Source of the DNA: Halapricum salinum
Lineage (GTDB): Archaea; Halobacteriota; Halobacteria; Halobacteriales; Haloarculaceae
Length of the DNA: 64,000 nucleotides
Assembly (NCBI RefSeq): GCF_004799665.1
Contig: NZ_CP031310.1
Coordinates: 3,154,887-3,218,886, forward strand
Direction of reading: 5' to 3'
Below, one piece after another: positions 36,398 through 45,116 of the stretch. The first letter of the stretch is position 1. Each line of letters begins with the position of its first letter. A model generated the notes under the pieces. That model was not told the origin of the DNA, made no database searches, and saw nothing but the letters and a program-made list of their open reading frames with translations. The position numbers and the translations under genes are program-made.

Positions 36398-37465
36398 ATG
36401 GCCGACACTTCAGACGCCGTCGATACGGCGGCGAAAGCGGAGGACGTCGAGTGGTGTTACGACATCGTACAGGACGTCTCCCGGACGTTTGCGATCACAG
36501 TCGACGTGCTCGAGGAACCGATGTCGTCGTCGATCTGTATCGGGTACCTGCTCTGTCGGATCCCGGATACGATCGAAGACGCCCGGCACATCCCACCGGA
36601 GACCAGGGCCGACTTGCTCGACGTGTACGACGAGGTCGTGTCGACGGACAGTTCGACTACGGCTGGGGCGTTCGAGGACGCCGTCGTGCCGTGGATTCCG
36701 GAGGACAGTGACGCCGACTGGGAGCTACTCGCACAGACCCCCAGAGTGCTGCGGGTGTTCGAAAGTCAGCCTGTAGACGTTCGGGAAGCCATCCGACCGG
36801 CGGTCCGCGAGATGGTCGACGGCATGGCGACGTTCCTCAGACGGTACGCGGACGAGGATGGCATCCGGATCCAGACCCGAGAGGAACTCCACGAGTACTG
36901 CCATTACGCCGCTGGAGTCGTCGGCGAACTCGTGACTAATCTCGTCCGTGACGAGGAACTGCCGGCAGCGTCCCGGAACCGTCTGACCGAAACCGCCGAC
37001 TCGTTCGGTCACGCCCTGCAACTCGTCAACGTCGCCAAGGACGTGGGTGAAGACTACCGCGAAGAGGACAACGTCTATCTGCCGGTCAGGGAACTCGCGA
37101 CAGCGGGTGTGGCGGTCGATGATCTCGGCGACCCGGACACTGTCGAGGGGGTAGTCACGGTCGTCGAGCGGACCATCGAGGACGCGCGAGGCCATCTCGA
37201 CGACGCCCAGACCTGGCTCGAACACGTCCCCGAGCGAGCGGGCAACCGCGTCGCGGCGTGGTCGATTCCCTACCTGCTCGCGGTCGCGACGCTCCGTGAG
37301 ATCGAATCTCGACCCGCGGACGTCCTCCGGACCGACGGCGTGAAAGTCGACCGCTCGGAGGTCGGCGCCGTCATCGAGGCGACTGTCGGTGGTCTCGAAG
37401 AGATGTCACTCGGTGAATTGCGTCGAGAGATCGCCGCGGAACCGCTGACCCCGGCGAATAGCTGA
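36398..37465 (+). CDS. Squalene/phytoene synthase family protein
   Basis: Head-to-head prenyl transferase of 355 aa. Two diphosphate-binding aspartate-rich motifs are present: DTIED at 57-61 and the NVAKDVGEDYREEDNVYLP segment. VSRTFAIT near the start and helical segments throughout match squalene synthase more than phytoene synthase, since the second motif has the eukaryote-like D-x-E-D-x-x-E form. Squalene and C40 carotenoids are both made by haloarchaea, so the product is not certain. ATG 36398 is chosen because the family begins MxxxxxEWCYD; an ATG at 36353 with an adjacent GAGGAGG would add 15 unrelated residues. Confidence 0.85.
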   Translation: MADTSDAVDTAAKAEDVEWCYDIVQDVSRTFAITVDVLEEPMSSSICIGYLLCRIPDTIEDARHIPPETRADLLDVYDEVVSTDSSTTAGAFEDAVVPWIPEDSDADWELLAQTPRVLRVFESQPVDVREAIRPAVREMVDGMATFLRRYADEDGIRIQTREELHEYCHYAAGVVGELVTNLVRDEELPAASRNRLTETADSFGHALQLVNVAKDVGEDYREEDNVYLPVRELATAGVAVDDLGDPDTVEGVVTVVERTIEDARGHLDDAQTWLEHVPERAGNRVAAWSIPYLLAVATLREIESRPADVLRTDGVKVDRSEVGAVIEATVGGLEEMSLGELRREIAAEPLTPANS

Positions 37466-37488
37466 AAGCACAGGCGCTGCGGTCCGGG

Positions 37489-38352
37489 TCAGTAGAACTC
37501 TCGAACCAGATCCGTCGCGCCGTCGGGTGCACCGTCGGGGATCTCGGCCATGCTACCCTCGATCCCTTCGCGCTGCTCGTACGGAATGGAGTCGTCGTCC
37601 TGGTAGAGGACGCCGATGTATTCCTTCTCGCTCTCCAGAATCCGATCTTTGGCCTGGTCGAAACTCGACGAGTCGTGTTCGGTGTCTTCGAGGTCGACGA
37701 TCGAGTCCCGGAAGTAGTCGTAGGTGTCGACGTCGTTGAACGTGACACACGGGCTGTAGACGTTCACGAAGCCGAAGCCGTCGTGCTCGATGGCTTGCTT
37801 GACCAGTTCGGTGTGCCGTTGGGAATCCGACGAAAAGGACTGGGCGATGAACGTCGCGCCCGCCGAGAGCGCCAGGGCCTTCGGGTTGACCGGCTGCTGG
37901 TTCGTCCCGTCCGGCGACGTCGACGTCTCGAAATCCTCGCGCGAAGTGGGCGAGGCCTGGCCCTTCGTCAGGCCGTAGATGCGGTTGTCCATGACGACGT
38001 AGCTCATGTCGACGTTCCGGCGGACGGCGTGGATGAAGTGGCCCACGCCGATCGAGTAGCCGTCGCCGTCCCCGCCCGCGACCATCACTTCGAGGTCGGG
38101 GTTGGCGAGCTTGACACCAGTCCCGACGGGGAGGGCACGACCGTGGACGCCGTGCAGCGCGTAGCTGTGCATGTACGTCCCGATCTTGCCAGAGCAGCCG
38201 ATCCCCGCGACGATGAACGTCTCGTCGGGGTGGTTGCCGGTCTCGGCCAGGGCTTTCATCATGCCGTTCATCGTCCCGAAGTCGCCGCAGCCGGGACACC
38301 AGGTGGGTTGCTTGTCGGATTTGAAGTCTGTGAATCGAACGTCTGAACTCAT
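37489..38352 (-). CDS. korB: 2-oxoacid:ferredoxin oxidoreductase, beta subunit
   Basis: Thiamine-diphosphate-binding subunit, 287 aa. It has TWCPGCGDFG near the start, GIGCSGKIG, HGRALPVGTGVKLANP and the TPP motif GGDGDGYSIGVGH, ending the first helix with a metal-ligating aspartate and asparagine (DNRIYGLTKGQ). With KorA it decarboxylates a 2-oxoacid to acyl-CoA, reducing ferredoxin; haloarchaea use these enzymes in place of dehydrogenase complexes. Size and partner size fit the 2-oxoglutarate enzyme better than the pyruvate one; this is from known family lengths, not proof. Its start overlaps the korA stop by four bases. Confidence 0.88.
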   Translation of the reverse strand: MSSDVRFTDFKSDKQPTWCPGCGDFGTMNGMMKALAETGNHPDETFIVAGIGCSGKIGTYMHSYALHGVHGRALPVGTGVKLANPDLEVMVAGGDGDGYSIGVGHFIHAVRRNVDMSYVVMDNRIYGLTKGQASPTSREDFETSTSPDGTNQQPVNPKALALSAGATFIAQSFSSDSQRHTELVKQAIEHDGFGFVNVYSPCVTFNDVDTYDYFRDSIVDLEDTEHDSSSFDQAKDRILESEKEYIGVLYQDDDSIPYEQREGIEGSMAEIPDGAPDGATDLVREFY

Positions 38353-40106
38353 GCTGTTGCCTCCGTTTTCTCGACGGCGTCGCGGATCTTTCCGGCCAGT
38401 TCGTCGGCCTTGAAGCGGACGCCAGTATACTTGTTGATTCGCTGGACGCGCGTCAACGCGTCGTGCTCGATGAGGTCTGCGAACTGCCCCCAGGCGTTAC
38501 ACTCGACGACGATCGCGTCTTCTGCTGCCTCGATCGCCTCACTGAGGTCGGGTCGCGGGAACATGTACGGCACCGAGATGAACCGTACAGGAAGCTCCCC
38601 CTCCAACTGTGAGATCGCCTCGCGGATCGCGCCCTCGTTCGAACCCCACGAGATCACCAGCGTCTCTGCGTCGGGGTCGCCGAACTCCCGGTAGTCCCAG
38701 TTCTCGCGTTCTTCGGCCGTCTCGACCTTGCGCTCGCGTTTCTGAACCTGCTCGACGCGGACTTCTTCCTCTTCTGTGCGCCGGCCGAGTTCGTCGTGCT
38801 CCAGCCCGGTCGTCATGTGCGCGCCGTCGATGGTCCCGGGGAACGCCCGCGGGCTGATCCCGTCGTCGGTCGCGGCGTGGGCGCGGAAGCGTCCCTTGTC
38901 GTCGAGCCACTCGTCGACCGACTCCTCGTCGACGACGTTGCCGCGCTCGATCTCGACGGCGTCCATGTCGAACTCCTCGGGCGCGTAGGTCTGTTCAGTT
39001 ACTGCGAGCGAGAGATCCGCAGTCAGATAGACCGGTATCTGGTACTTCTCGGCGAGGTTGAAGGCCTCGATGGTCTTGTGGAAACACTCGGCGACGGTCG
39101 TGGGCGCGACGACCATCCGGTGGACCTCGCCGTGGCCGCCGTAGAGCATCTGGTTGAGGTCACCTTGCTCCTGTTTGGTCGGCATCCCCGTCGATGGCCC
39201 CGAGCGCATGATGTTGGCTATCACCAGCGGCGTCTCCGTCGTCGCGACGAGGCCGAACGTCTCGGTCATCAGGTCGATCCCGGGGCCAGAAGTGGCCGTC
39301 ATCGAGCGTGCACCCGCACGAGCAGCGCCGAGGGCCATGTTCACGGCGGCGAGTTCGTCCTCGGCCTGGACGACCGCGCCACCGTACTGCTCGATTCGTC
39401 CAGTCAAGTATTCCATGACGTCGGTCGCGGGCGTGATCGGATAGCCAGCGTAGAACCGACAGCCGGCCGCGATCGCACCCATCCCGATCGCTTCGTCGCC
39501 GTTCAGCAGTACGTAGTCGTTGTCCGTCGTTTCGAGGTCGTACTCGAAGTCGTGGTCGTAGTTGTCCTGGACGTAATCCCGCCCCATCCGGGCGGCTTCC
39601 TTGTTGTTCTCGACGATGGCCTGCCCTTTCCCGCCGAAGCGCTTTTCGAGGGCTTCGTCGAGGTTCTCGATCGGGAAGTTGGCCACCTCGCAGGCAGCCC
39701 CGAGCGCGACGACGTTGCGCATGATCGCCCCGCCGGCTTCGACCGCCAGGTCCTTGATCGGCACGGGGAGACCGACCATCTCGCCGGGGATCTCGACGTC
39801 CTGCATCGTCGTCTGCTCGCCGTCGTAGATGATGACGCTGCCCTCGTGGAGCTCGTCGAGGTTCTCCTCGATCGTGCGCTCGGTCAGCGCGATCAGGATG
39901 TCGAGTCGGTCGACGACGCTCTCGACGGTGTCGACGGCGGTGCGAACTTTGTAGGCCGTGTACCCGCCTCGAATGCGCGAGGCGAAGTCTTTCGAGGTGT
40001 AGACGTGGCGCCCGGCACGGGAGAGCGCCCGGGCGAAGATCTTGCCCGTCGAGTCGATCCCGTCGCCGGCCTCGCCACCGATGGCCCAGTTGAGATCCTC
40101 ATGCAT
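38349..40106 (-). CDS. korA: 2-oxoacid:ferredoxin oxidoreductase, alpha (fused gamma-alpha) subunit
   Basis: Fused gamma/alpha subunit of 585 aa. The N-terminal gamma domain (1-185) begins MHEDLNWAIGGEAGDGIDSTG with RIRGGYTAYKVR; the alpha domain follows with LNGDEAIGMGAIAAGCRFYAGYPITPAT, VQAEDELAAVNMALGAARAG and TSGPGIDLMTE. It builds the active site with KorB. ATG 40106 fits the family start; the frame is open a long way upstream over the neighbouring flavin gene but on the other strand. A ggcttttcg box lies about 33 bases before it. The pair forms an operon with the four-base overlap. Confidence 0.9.
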   Translation of the reverse strand: MHEDLNWAIGGEAGDGIDSTGKIFARALSRAGRHVYTSKDFASRIRGGYTAYKVRTAVDTVESVVDRLDILIALTERTIEENLDELHEGSVIIYDGEQTTMQDVEIPGEMVGLPVPIKDLAVEAGGAIMRNVVALGAACEVANFPIENLDEALEKRFGGKGQAIVENNKEAARMGRDYVQDNYDHDFEYDLETTDNDYVLLNGDEAIGMGAIAAGCRFYAGYPITPATDVMEYLTGRIEQYGGAVVQAEDELAAVNMALGAARAGARSMTATSGPGIDLMTETFGLVATTETPLVIANIMRSGPSTGMPTKQEQGDLNQMLYGGHGEVHRMVVAPTTVAECFHKTIEAFNLAEKYQIPVYLTADLSLAVTEQTYAPEEFDMDAVEIERGNVVDEESVDEWLDDKGRFRAHAATDDGISPRAFPGTIDGAHMTTGLEHDELGRRTEEEEVRVEQVQKRERKVETAEERENWDYREFGDPDAETLVISWGSNEGAIREAISQLEGELPVRFISVPYMFPRPDLSEAIEAAEDAIVVECNAWGQFADLIEHDALTRVQRINKYTGVRFKADELAGKIRDAVEKTEATA

Positions 40107-40217
40107 GCTAGCGAGCCCTATCCATGGCCGGACGAAAAGCCTTCTGGAACCCGAAGTGTCTGTAATGAAGTTTCGTCTTCCGAAAAGGACTTTCGCCCCC
40201 CACTCCGCTGTCCGACT

Positions 40218-40862
40218 ATGGACCAACAGCTGCTCACCGTCACCGCCATCGAGTCGGTCGGCCCCGATTCGGTCGCCATCCACTTCGAGACGCCTGCCGA
40301 CTTCTCGGCCAGCCCCGGACAGTTCGTCAAGTTGACCCTCGACACTCCCGAAGGTGAGGAATCCCGGTTCTACACGATCTCCTCGCCCGACGTCGAGGAC
40401 ACCTTCGAGATCACCGTCGAGATCGACTCCGAGGGCGCGGTCGGCCCGCTGCTGGACGAACTGGAGGCCGGCGATTCGGTGCGCGTCGCTGGCCCGTTCG
40501 GCAGTTCCTACTACGAAGGCGAGCAGCGCGTCGTCGTCCTCGCTGGCGGCCCCGGCGTCGGCCCCGCGGTCGGGATCGGCGAACGCGCGATCGCGGACGG
40601 CAACGACGCCGCCATCGTCTATCGCGACAGCGACCCGATCCATCAGGACCGCCTGGAAGCACTGTCGGAGGCGGACGCGTTCGTCCGAATCGTCGCCGAC
40701 GGCCAGGACCTGACCGATCCCGTCGCCGACGCGCTCGAATCTGTGGGAGACGGCGCGCAGGTGTTCGTCTACGGGTTCGCCGACTTCCTGGACGCCGCGA
40801 CCTCCGCCATCGAGGCCGCGGGTGGGGAGCCTGACGAAGCCAAAGTAGAAAACTTCGGCTGA
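40218..40862 (+). CDS. FAD/NAD-binding oxidoreductase (ferredoxin reductase-like)
   Basis: Flavin reductase-type protein of 214 aa. An N-terminal FAD-binding beta barrel (1-95) has SPGQFVKLTLD and RFYTISSPD, the R-x-Y-S/T flavin motif. A nucleotide-binding domain follows with VVLAGGPGVGPAVGI and ends VYGFADFLDAATSAIEAAG. No iron-sulfur cluster motif is seen. Family members pass electrons between NAD(P)H and ferredoxin or other carriers. It starts 111 bases from the korA start in a divergent layout, and a link to ferredoxin reduced by KorAB is plausible but unproven. Confidence 0.84.
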   Translation: MDQQLLTVTAIESVGPDSVAIHFETPADFSASPGQFVKLTLDTPEGEESRFYTISSPDVEDTFEITVEIDSEGAVGPLLDELEAGDSVRVAGPFGSSYYEGEQRVVVLAGGPGVGPAVGIGERAIADGNDAAIVYRDSDPIHQDRLEALSEADAFVRIVADGQDLTDPVADALESVGDGAQVFVYGFADFLDAATSAIEAAGGEPDEAKVENFG

Positions 40863-41253
40863 AAGCCCTTGCGCGGCCCTGGCGGGCCGCGCTGCGCCCT
40901 TTTCATGTCCACCAGGCCCGCATGACCACCGTCGGCGATTGCCGACGGGGTCTGAAGGCAACGCCAGCGCTTTCTGGAGTCGCGGGCGAATTGCCCGCTC
41001 ACGGCTTCGCCGTTCGCGTGATACGAGGCGCGTCGCGCCTCGCTCCCGACGACTCCCCATTCCTCCCCGGCGGCCAGCATCAACGCTGGCCGCTGGCTTC
41101 CTGACCGCAGGCCGCTACGACCCACGGTCCGACCGTGGTCCGCCACAGCCACCTCCAGTGTGTCTCTGAGAGTTGCTACTCCAATCGCCACAACTGAACA
41201 TCGAATCGACAGGTGGCCGCGTGGTTTTTACTTTTCCACGGTGAGTGAGAACT
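40863..41253. other. Gene-free spacer of about 390 bases filled with hairpins
   Basis: No convincing protein frame: the short open frames here are on overlapping strands and lack family similarity. The stretch holds a run of perfect short inverted repeats (listed separately) up to about 41138, then about 85 bases without structure, then the promoter of the next gene: a tttttact box near 41226-41233, about 25 bases before ATG 41254. Confidence 0.6.
40871..41138. repeat. Array of seven perfect hairpins
   Basis: Seven inverted repeats in 268 bases, stems (left arm/right arm): 40871-40879/40884-40892 (9 bp, GCGCGGCCC); 40929-40936/40941-40948 (8 bp, CCGTCGGC); 40982-40987/40993-40998 (6 bp, GCGGGC); 41001-41005/41009-41013 (5 bp, ACGGC); 41024-41031/41035-41042 (8 bp, CGAGGCGC); 41070-41078/41085-41093 (9 bp, GCGGCCAGC); 41122-41128/41132-41138 (7 bp, CCACGGT). 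Loops are 3-6 bases. Stems differ in sequence and spacing, so this is not a CRISPR. The first could also act as a terminator for the flavin gene. It may be a structured RNA, a protein-binding region or a recombination scar. Confidence 0.7.
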
Positions 41254-41682
41254 ATGCGCAAGCCCGCGTTCGGTGGCCACCCCTCCGAGACACACTTTCT
41301 CTGGAGCGACGACGGCGGGAAACGCTTCGACGCCGAGCGACTTCAACGCTGGTGCGATCGCCACGACCTCACGATCGAGCGCGACAAGCGCGTCGACCAC
41401 GACCGGGGCGACGAACTCCGCGAACAGTACCGGATCGTCGTCACGTGGGCCGACGGGGAGTCCGAATCCTTCGACATGGGCGGCGAGGAGTGGTCGATGA
41501 CGACCCAGGAGACGCCGCGGACCTTCGTCGAGATCGACAGCGAAGGCATGGCCCGGGTGGCCTCGCTCGAAACCGAACGGGTTCTCGACCTGCGGGAGTG
41601 CTGGACCGACGGCGCGGCGCTCTGTTTCAAAGCCGACGGACTCGGTGGAACCAAACGACTCCCCCTCGATCGGCTTCGCTGA
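41254..41682 (+). CDS. Uncharacterised acidic protein, haloarchaeal
   Basis: I do not recognise a named family. The 142-aa protein has alternating charged strands and a short Trp/Asp pattern: HFLWSDDGGKRFDAERLQRW, then YRIVVTWADGESESFDMGGEEW and FVEIDSEGMARVASLETERVLDLRECW. No signal, membrane segment or cysteine cluster is seen, so it is a soluble protein, probably a small beta-rich domain. ATG 41254 with a promoter box about 25 bases upstream is preferred to GTG 41245. It lies 45 bases before the RibD-C reductase gene on the same strand and could share its transcript. Confidence 0.6.
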   Translation: MRKPAFGGHPSETHFLWSDDGGKRFDAERLQRWCDRHDLTIERDKRVDHDRGDELREQYRIVVTWADGESESFDMGGEEWSMTTQETPRTFVEIDSEGMARVASLETERVLDLRECWTDGAALCFKADGLGGTKRLPLDRLR

Positions 41683-41727
41683 CGCCGACCCGCAAACTGT
41701 TTTCTCGACCCGCTTCAACTGTGGCGC

Positions 41728-42390
41728 ATGCACGTGGTCGTCAACGCCGCGATGAGTGCCGACGGCAAGCTCTCGACGCGCGAACGCGAACAGATCGCTA
41801 TCAGCGGCCCCGACGACTTCGAGCGCGTCGATTCGCTCCGGGCCGACAGCGACGCCGTCATGGTCGGCGTCGGCACTGTCCTCGCTGACGATCCCTCGCT
41901 GACCGTCGACTCGGCGACTCGGATCGAGGCTCGTACTGACCAGGGAAAGCCACCACAGCCGGCCCGGATCGTCGCCGATTCCTCGCTCCGGACCCCCCTC
42001 GACGCTCGGATCCTCGACGACGCGGCCGAGACGATCCTGCTGGTCAGCGACGCGGTCGCCGACTCGCGGGTATCCGCGCTCGAGGACGACGGCGTGACCG
42101 TCGTCACGGCAGGCGATGGTCGCGTCGACCTCCGAGCAGCGTTCGCCGAACTCGAAGCGATGGGTCTCGACCAGGTGATGGTCGAAGGTGGCGGCGAACT
42201 CATCTTCTCGCTGTTCGAGGCCGACCTCCTCGACGAGCTCTCGGTGTTCGTCGGTTCGGTGGTCATCGGCGGTCGCGACGCCCCGACCCTCGCCGACGGC
42301 GACGGATTCGTCGCTGACTTTTCCCGACTCGAGCTCCGGACCGTCGAGCGACTGGACGACGGCGTCCTGCTGCGCTACGACGTCCAGTAA
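41728..42390 (+). CDS. 2,5-diamino-6-(ribosylamino)-4(3H)-pyrimidinone 5'-phosphate reductase (RibD C-terminal type)
   Basis: Reductase of 220 aa in the archaeal riboflavin/F420 branch: it reduces the ribosylaminopyrimidine before deamination. It has the RibD-C/HTP-reductase fold with VVNAAMSADGKLSTRERE, DAVMVGVGTVLADDPSLT, RIVADSSLRTPLDARIL and the NADPH-binding VMVEGGGELIFSLFEADLLDEL. The name ArfC is used for such archaeal enzymes. A creatininase-family gene at 54.8-55.6 kb could be ArfB in the same pathway. ATG 41728. No cysteine-based deaminase domain is attached, so this is the separate archaeal reductase. Confidence 0.87.
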   Translation: MHVVVNAAMSADGKLSTREREQIAISGPDDFERVDSLRADSDAVMVGVGTVLADDPSLTVDSATRIEARTDQGKPPQPARIVADSSLRTPLDARILDDAAETILLVSDAVADSRVSALEDDGVTVVTAGDGRVDLRAAFAELEAMGLDQVMVEGGGELIFSLFEADLLDELSVFVGSVVIGGRDAPTLADGDGFVADFSRLELRTVERLDDGVLLRYDVQ

Positions 42391-42427
42391 ACTGGCGTTT
42401 TTGCCGACCCGATGCTAAACAGTGGGT

Positions 42428-43957
42428 ATGACTGTCCTCGTCCTCGGCGACCAACTCACGGCCACGCGCGGGCCACTTTCCCGACGGCCCGACGACCGCG
42501 TCCTCATGATCGAGGCCACGGAATTCGCGCGCCGGCACCCCTACCATCCGCACAAGCTCACGCTCGTCTTCAGCGCCATGCGTCACTTCCGGGACGACCT
42601 TCGTGCCCGTGGTCGATCGGTCGACTACCGACAGGTCGAAACCTTCGCGGACGGCATCGACGCGCATCTCCGGGAGCATCCAGGCGACGAACTGGTCGTC
42701 ATGCGACCCCCGAGCTATCGGGGCGGCAATCGACTTCGTGATCTCGTCGACGAGCACGACGGTTCACTCGACGTCGTCCAGAACGACCTGTTTCTCTGCT
42801 CGTCCGAGTCCTTCGACGAGTGGGCCGGCGATCGTTCGAGCTACCGCCACGAGGACTTCTACCGCTTCGTGCGTCGCGAGACTGGCTACCTGATGGAAGG
42901 CGGCGACCCCGTCGGCGGCCAGTGGAACTACGACGACCAGAACCGCGAGACGCCACCCGACGGATACGAACCACCAGAGCCGCCCGCCTTCGAACCCGAC
43001 GAGACGACTCGTGAAGTAGTCGAGTGGGTCACTGAGACCTTCGCTGGGGAGTACGACGAACCTCCTTACGGCGGAGACTGGGCCGACCCCGAGCCGTTCC
43101 GCTGGCCGGTCACCCAGGAACAGGCCCGGGCGGTGCTCGACCACTTCGTGACCGAACGCCTGGACGACTTCGGTCCCTACCAGGACGCGATGCGCACCGA
43201 CTCGTGGGCCATGCACCACTCGCTACTGTCAGCCGCGCTCAATCTCGGAGTCATCCACCCACGCAGGATACTCGATCGGGTGACGAACGCTGCAGAGGAG
43301 CGAGACGTGCCGCTGAACAGCGTCGAAGGATTCGTTCGGCAGGTACTGGGCTGGCGGGAGTTCATGCGCCACGTCTACCGCCGGGAGATGCCCGATCTCG
43401 CGAGTGCGAACCAACTCGACCAGACCGAGCCCCTTCCCGAGTTGTTCTGGACCGGCGAAACCGATATGGCCTGCCTGAGCGACGTCGTCGACGGCGTCCG
43501 CGAGCGCGGCTACTCCCATCACATCGAGCGGCTGATGATCCTCTCGAACTTCGCGACGCTGCTAGGGGTCGAACCACAGGCGCTCAACCGCTGGTTTCAC
43601 GCCGCCTACGTCGACGCCTACCACTGGGTGACGACCCCGAACGTCGTCGGCATGGGCACCTTTGGCTCGGCCGTCCTCTCGACCAAGCCCTACGTCTCCT
43701 CGGCCAACTACGTCGATACAATGAGTGACTATTGCAACGACTGCCACTTCTACAAGACCAAGGCCACGGGCGAGCGCGCCTGTCCCTTTAATTCGCTGTA
43801 CTGGGACTTTCTCGATCGAAACGCCGACAAGCTCCGAAACAACCATCGGATGAACCTCGTCTACAGCCACCTCGACGACAAAGACGAGGCGGAAATCGAG
43901 ACGATTCGAGATCGGGCCGCGTCACTCCGGGAACGCGCCCGCCGAGGCGATCTCTGA
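42428..43957 (+). CDS. Iron-sulfur bacterial cryptochrome/(6-4) photolyase-like protein (PhrB type)
   Basis: Deoxyribodipyrimidine photolyase-related protein of 509 aa. N-terminal Rossmann-like domain VLVLGDQLTATRGPLS, then a helical FAD domain with SFDEWAGDRSSYRHEDFYRF and GFVRQVLGWREFMRHVYR. Four cysteines for a [4Fe-4S] cluster are visible: MACLSDVVD, then CNDCHFY and ERACPFNSLYWDF, as in Agrobacterium PhrB. NYDDQNRE and SHHIERLMILSNFATL match the family. PhrB repairs (6-4) photoproducts with blue light. ATG 42428 is preferred to GTG 42422. Sun-exposed brines fit its use. Confidence 0.89.
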   Translation: MTVLVLGDQLTATRGPLSRRPDDRVLMIEATEFARRHPYHPHKLTLVFSAMRHFRDDLRARGRSVDYRQVETFADGIDAHLREHPGDELVVMRPPSYRGGNRLRDLVDEHDGSLDVVQNDLFLCSSESFDEWAGDRSSYRHEDFYRFVRRETGYLMEGGDPVGGQWNYDDQNRETPPDGYEPPEPPAFEPDETTREVVEWVTETFAGEYDEPPYGGDWADPEPFRWPVTQEQARAVLDHFVTERLDDFGPYQDAMRTDSWAMHHSLLSAALNLGVIHPRRILDRVTNAAEERDVPLNSVEGFVRQVLGWREFMRHVYRREMPDLASANQLDQTEPLPELFWTGETDMACLSDVVDGVRERGYSHHIERLMILSNFATLLGVEPQALNRWFHAAYVDAYHWVTTPNVVGMGTFGSAVLSTKPYVSSANYVDTMSDYCNDCHFYKTKATGERACPFNSLYWDFLDRNADKLRNNHRMNLVYSHLDDKDEAEIETIRDRAASLRERARRGDL

Positions 43958-43997
43958 CGGCCAGTACTGTTTTGGCGTCGCATTACTAACGCTGCGT

Positions 43998-44282
43998 ATG
44001 GATTCAGAACAGCCCGAAACAGACGCTGAAACTGTTCGATACGTCTTCGGTGCGGGCTTCGTCTTCGGTGTGGTCACCGCGACGCTCGTGCTCGCGGGCG
44101 TGATGGCTGCTGCGACCGGATCGAGCGCGCTCGACCTGCTCGCAGCGCCGTTGATGCTCTCGGTCGGGGCCGCGATCGTTGTCGCTGCCGTCGTCGGCTC
44201 GGCGCTGTTCTTGCTCGCGTTCCCCGAGAACAGAGTCCGCGTCCCCGTCGTCCGCGGCGACCTCACCGACGAACGCGAGTAA
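43998..44282 (+). CDS. Small hypothetical membrane protein
   Basis: Protein of 94 aa with two transmembrane segments: YVFGAGFVFGVVTATLVLAG near 15-34 and VGAAIVVAAVVGSALFLLAF near 55-75. The N-terminus is acidic (probably outside or cytoplasmic, unclear) and the C-terminus ends VVRGDLTDERE. No family recognised. Codon use and the A/T-rich box (about 43969-43978, gttttggcgt) before the ATG suggest a real gene. It sits 40 bases after the photolyase gene on the same strand. Confidence 0.55.
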   Translation: MDSEQPETDAETVRYVFGAGFVFGVVTATLVLAGVMAAATGSSALDLLAAPLMLSVGAAIVVAAVVGSALFLLAFPENRVRVPVVRGDLTDERE

Positions 44283-44357
44283 TCCGCGCTCCGAGGGCTG
44301 TGAGTGATCCGAACTGGATCGCCCCGTTTTTGTAGACTCCTCCCGAGGATTCGCCCG

Positions 44358-44678
44358 ATGACCAGTTTCGACCCCGAGAAGTTCGAGGACAAGTACGAAC
44401 ACTACTTCACCGAACTCCAGCAGGCGTACAAGCAGGCGTTCGACGCCATGTCCGACCGCCACAGCTCCGATCTCGTCCACGGTGTCGACCAGCGCGTCCT
44501 CGCCGAGAGCGAACCCTTCTACGAGGGCGACGGCCAGTTCCGCGTCGAGCTGCCCGAGGACGCCGTCGCACGCCTCACTGGGGAGTTCCCGCTCTCGGAC
44601 GCCGAACTCCAGGAAGTCTACGACGAGTACACCGACGAGATCGAACGCCAGTTGCGGTCGGTGTTCGATCTCGAATAG
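44358..44678 (+). CDS. DUF5783-like haloarchaeal protein
   Basis: Small acidic protein of 106 aa. It starts MTSFDPEKFEDKYEHYFTELQQAYKQAFD, has a central DQRVLAESEPFYEGDGQFRVELPEDA and ends DEIERQLRSVFDLE. Helical at both ends with a beta middle; no cysteine, signal or membrane segment. From memory it resembles the haloarchaea-only family DUF5783, of unknown function, but I cannot check this. ATG 44358 has a tttttgtag box 23-31 bases before it. It precedes the NifU-like gene by 72 bases on the same strand. Confidence 0.7.
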   Translation: MTSFDPEKFEDKYEHYFTELQQAYKQAFDAMSDRHSSDLVHGVDQRVLAESEPFYEGDGQFRVELPEDAVARLTGEFPLSDAELQEVYDEYTDEIERQLRSVFDLE

Positions 44679-44750
44679 CGATCTGTCGGACGCCCACCCC
44701 GATATTAGGCGAACCAAAGGTTGAAACGACCTCCACACCTACCCCCTTTC

Positions 44751-45116
44751 ATGAGCACTGAGAGTGAAGACGGCACGAGCGACCTCGAAGACCGCATCGC
44801 GAACTTCCTGCGCCGGAACTTCCCACAGATCCAGATGCACGGCGGCAACGCCGCGATCCAGGAACTCGATCCCGAGAAGGGCGAAGTCACGATCGCGCTG
44901 GGCGGCGCCTGCAGCGGCTGTGGCATCTCGCCGATGACTATTCAGGCCATCAAGACGCGCATGACCAAGGAGATCCCCGAGATCGACACCGTCCACGCCA
45001 ACACCGGCGGTGGCGGCGGCATGGGTGCAGGCGCGGATAGCCCGTCTGTTCCCGGCGAGTCCCGCGGCGGCAGCATCGGCGGCGAGGACGACGAAGGCCC
45101 CCAGGCCCCGTTCTAA
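44751..45116 (+). CDS. NifU-like (Nfu domain) iron-sulfur scaffold protein
   Basis: Carries and hands over [4Fe-4S] clusters. The 121-aa protein has the Nfu domain at 10-75: IANFLRRNFPQIQMHGGNAAI, then ALGGACSGCGISPMTIQAIKT with the conserved C-x-x-C (CSGC) that binds the cluster. A glycine-rich acidic tail (85-121) follows, likely flexible. ATG 44751 fits the family. Its last codons overlap the panE stop by four bases in a convergent pair. Similar single-domain Nfu proteins are common in haloarchaea. Confidence 0.88.
   Translation: MSTESEDGTSDLEDRIANFLRRNFPQIQMHGGNAAIQELDPEKGEVTIALGGACSGCGISPMTIQAIKTRMTKEIPEIDTVHANTGGGGGMGAGADSPSVPGESRGGSIGGEDDEGPQAPF

Noticed and set aside
40871-40892. First hairpin as a rho-independent terminator
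   Set aside because: It is not followed by a clear T-tract (tgcgcccttttc only), and haloarchaeal termination relies mostly on T-runs; I kept it as part of the array.
38349-41060. 903-codon version of KorA
   Set aside because: The added N-terminus overlaps the flavin reductase on the other strand; family members begin MxEDLNWAIGGEAGDG at 40106.
40871-41138. Hairpin array as a CRISPR
   Set aside because: The stems have no shared repeat sequence and the spacing is irregular.
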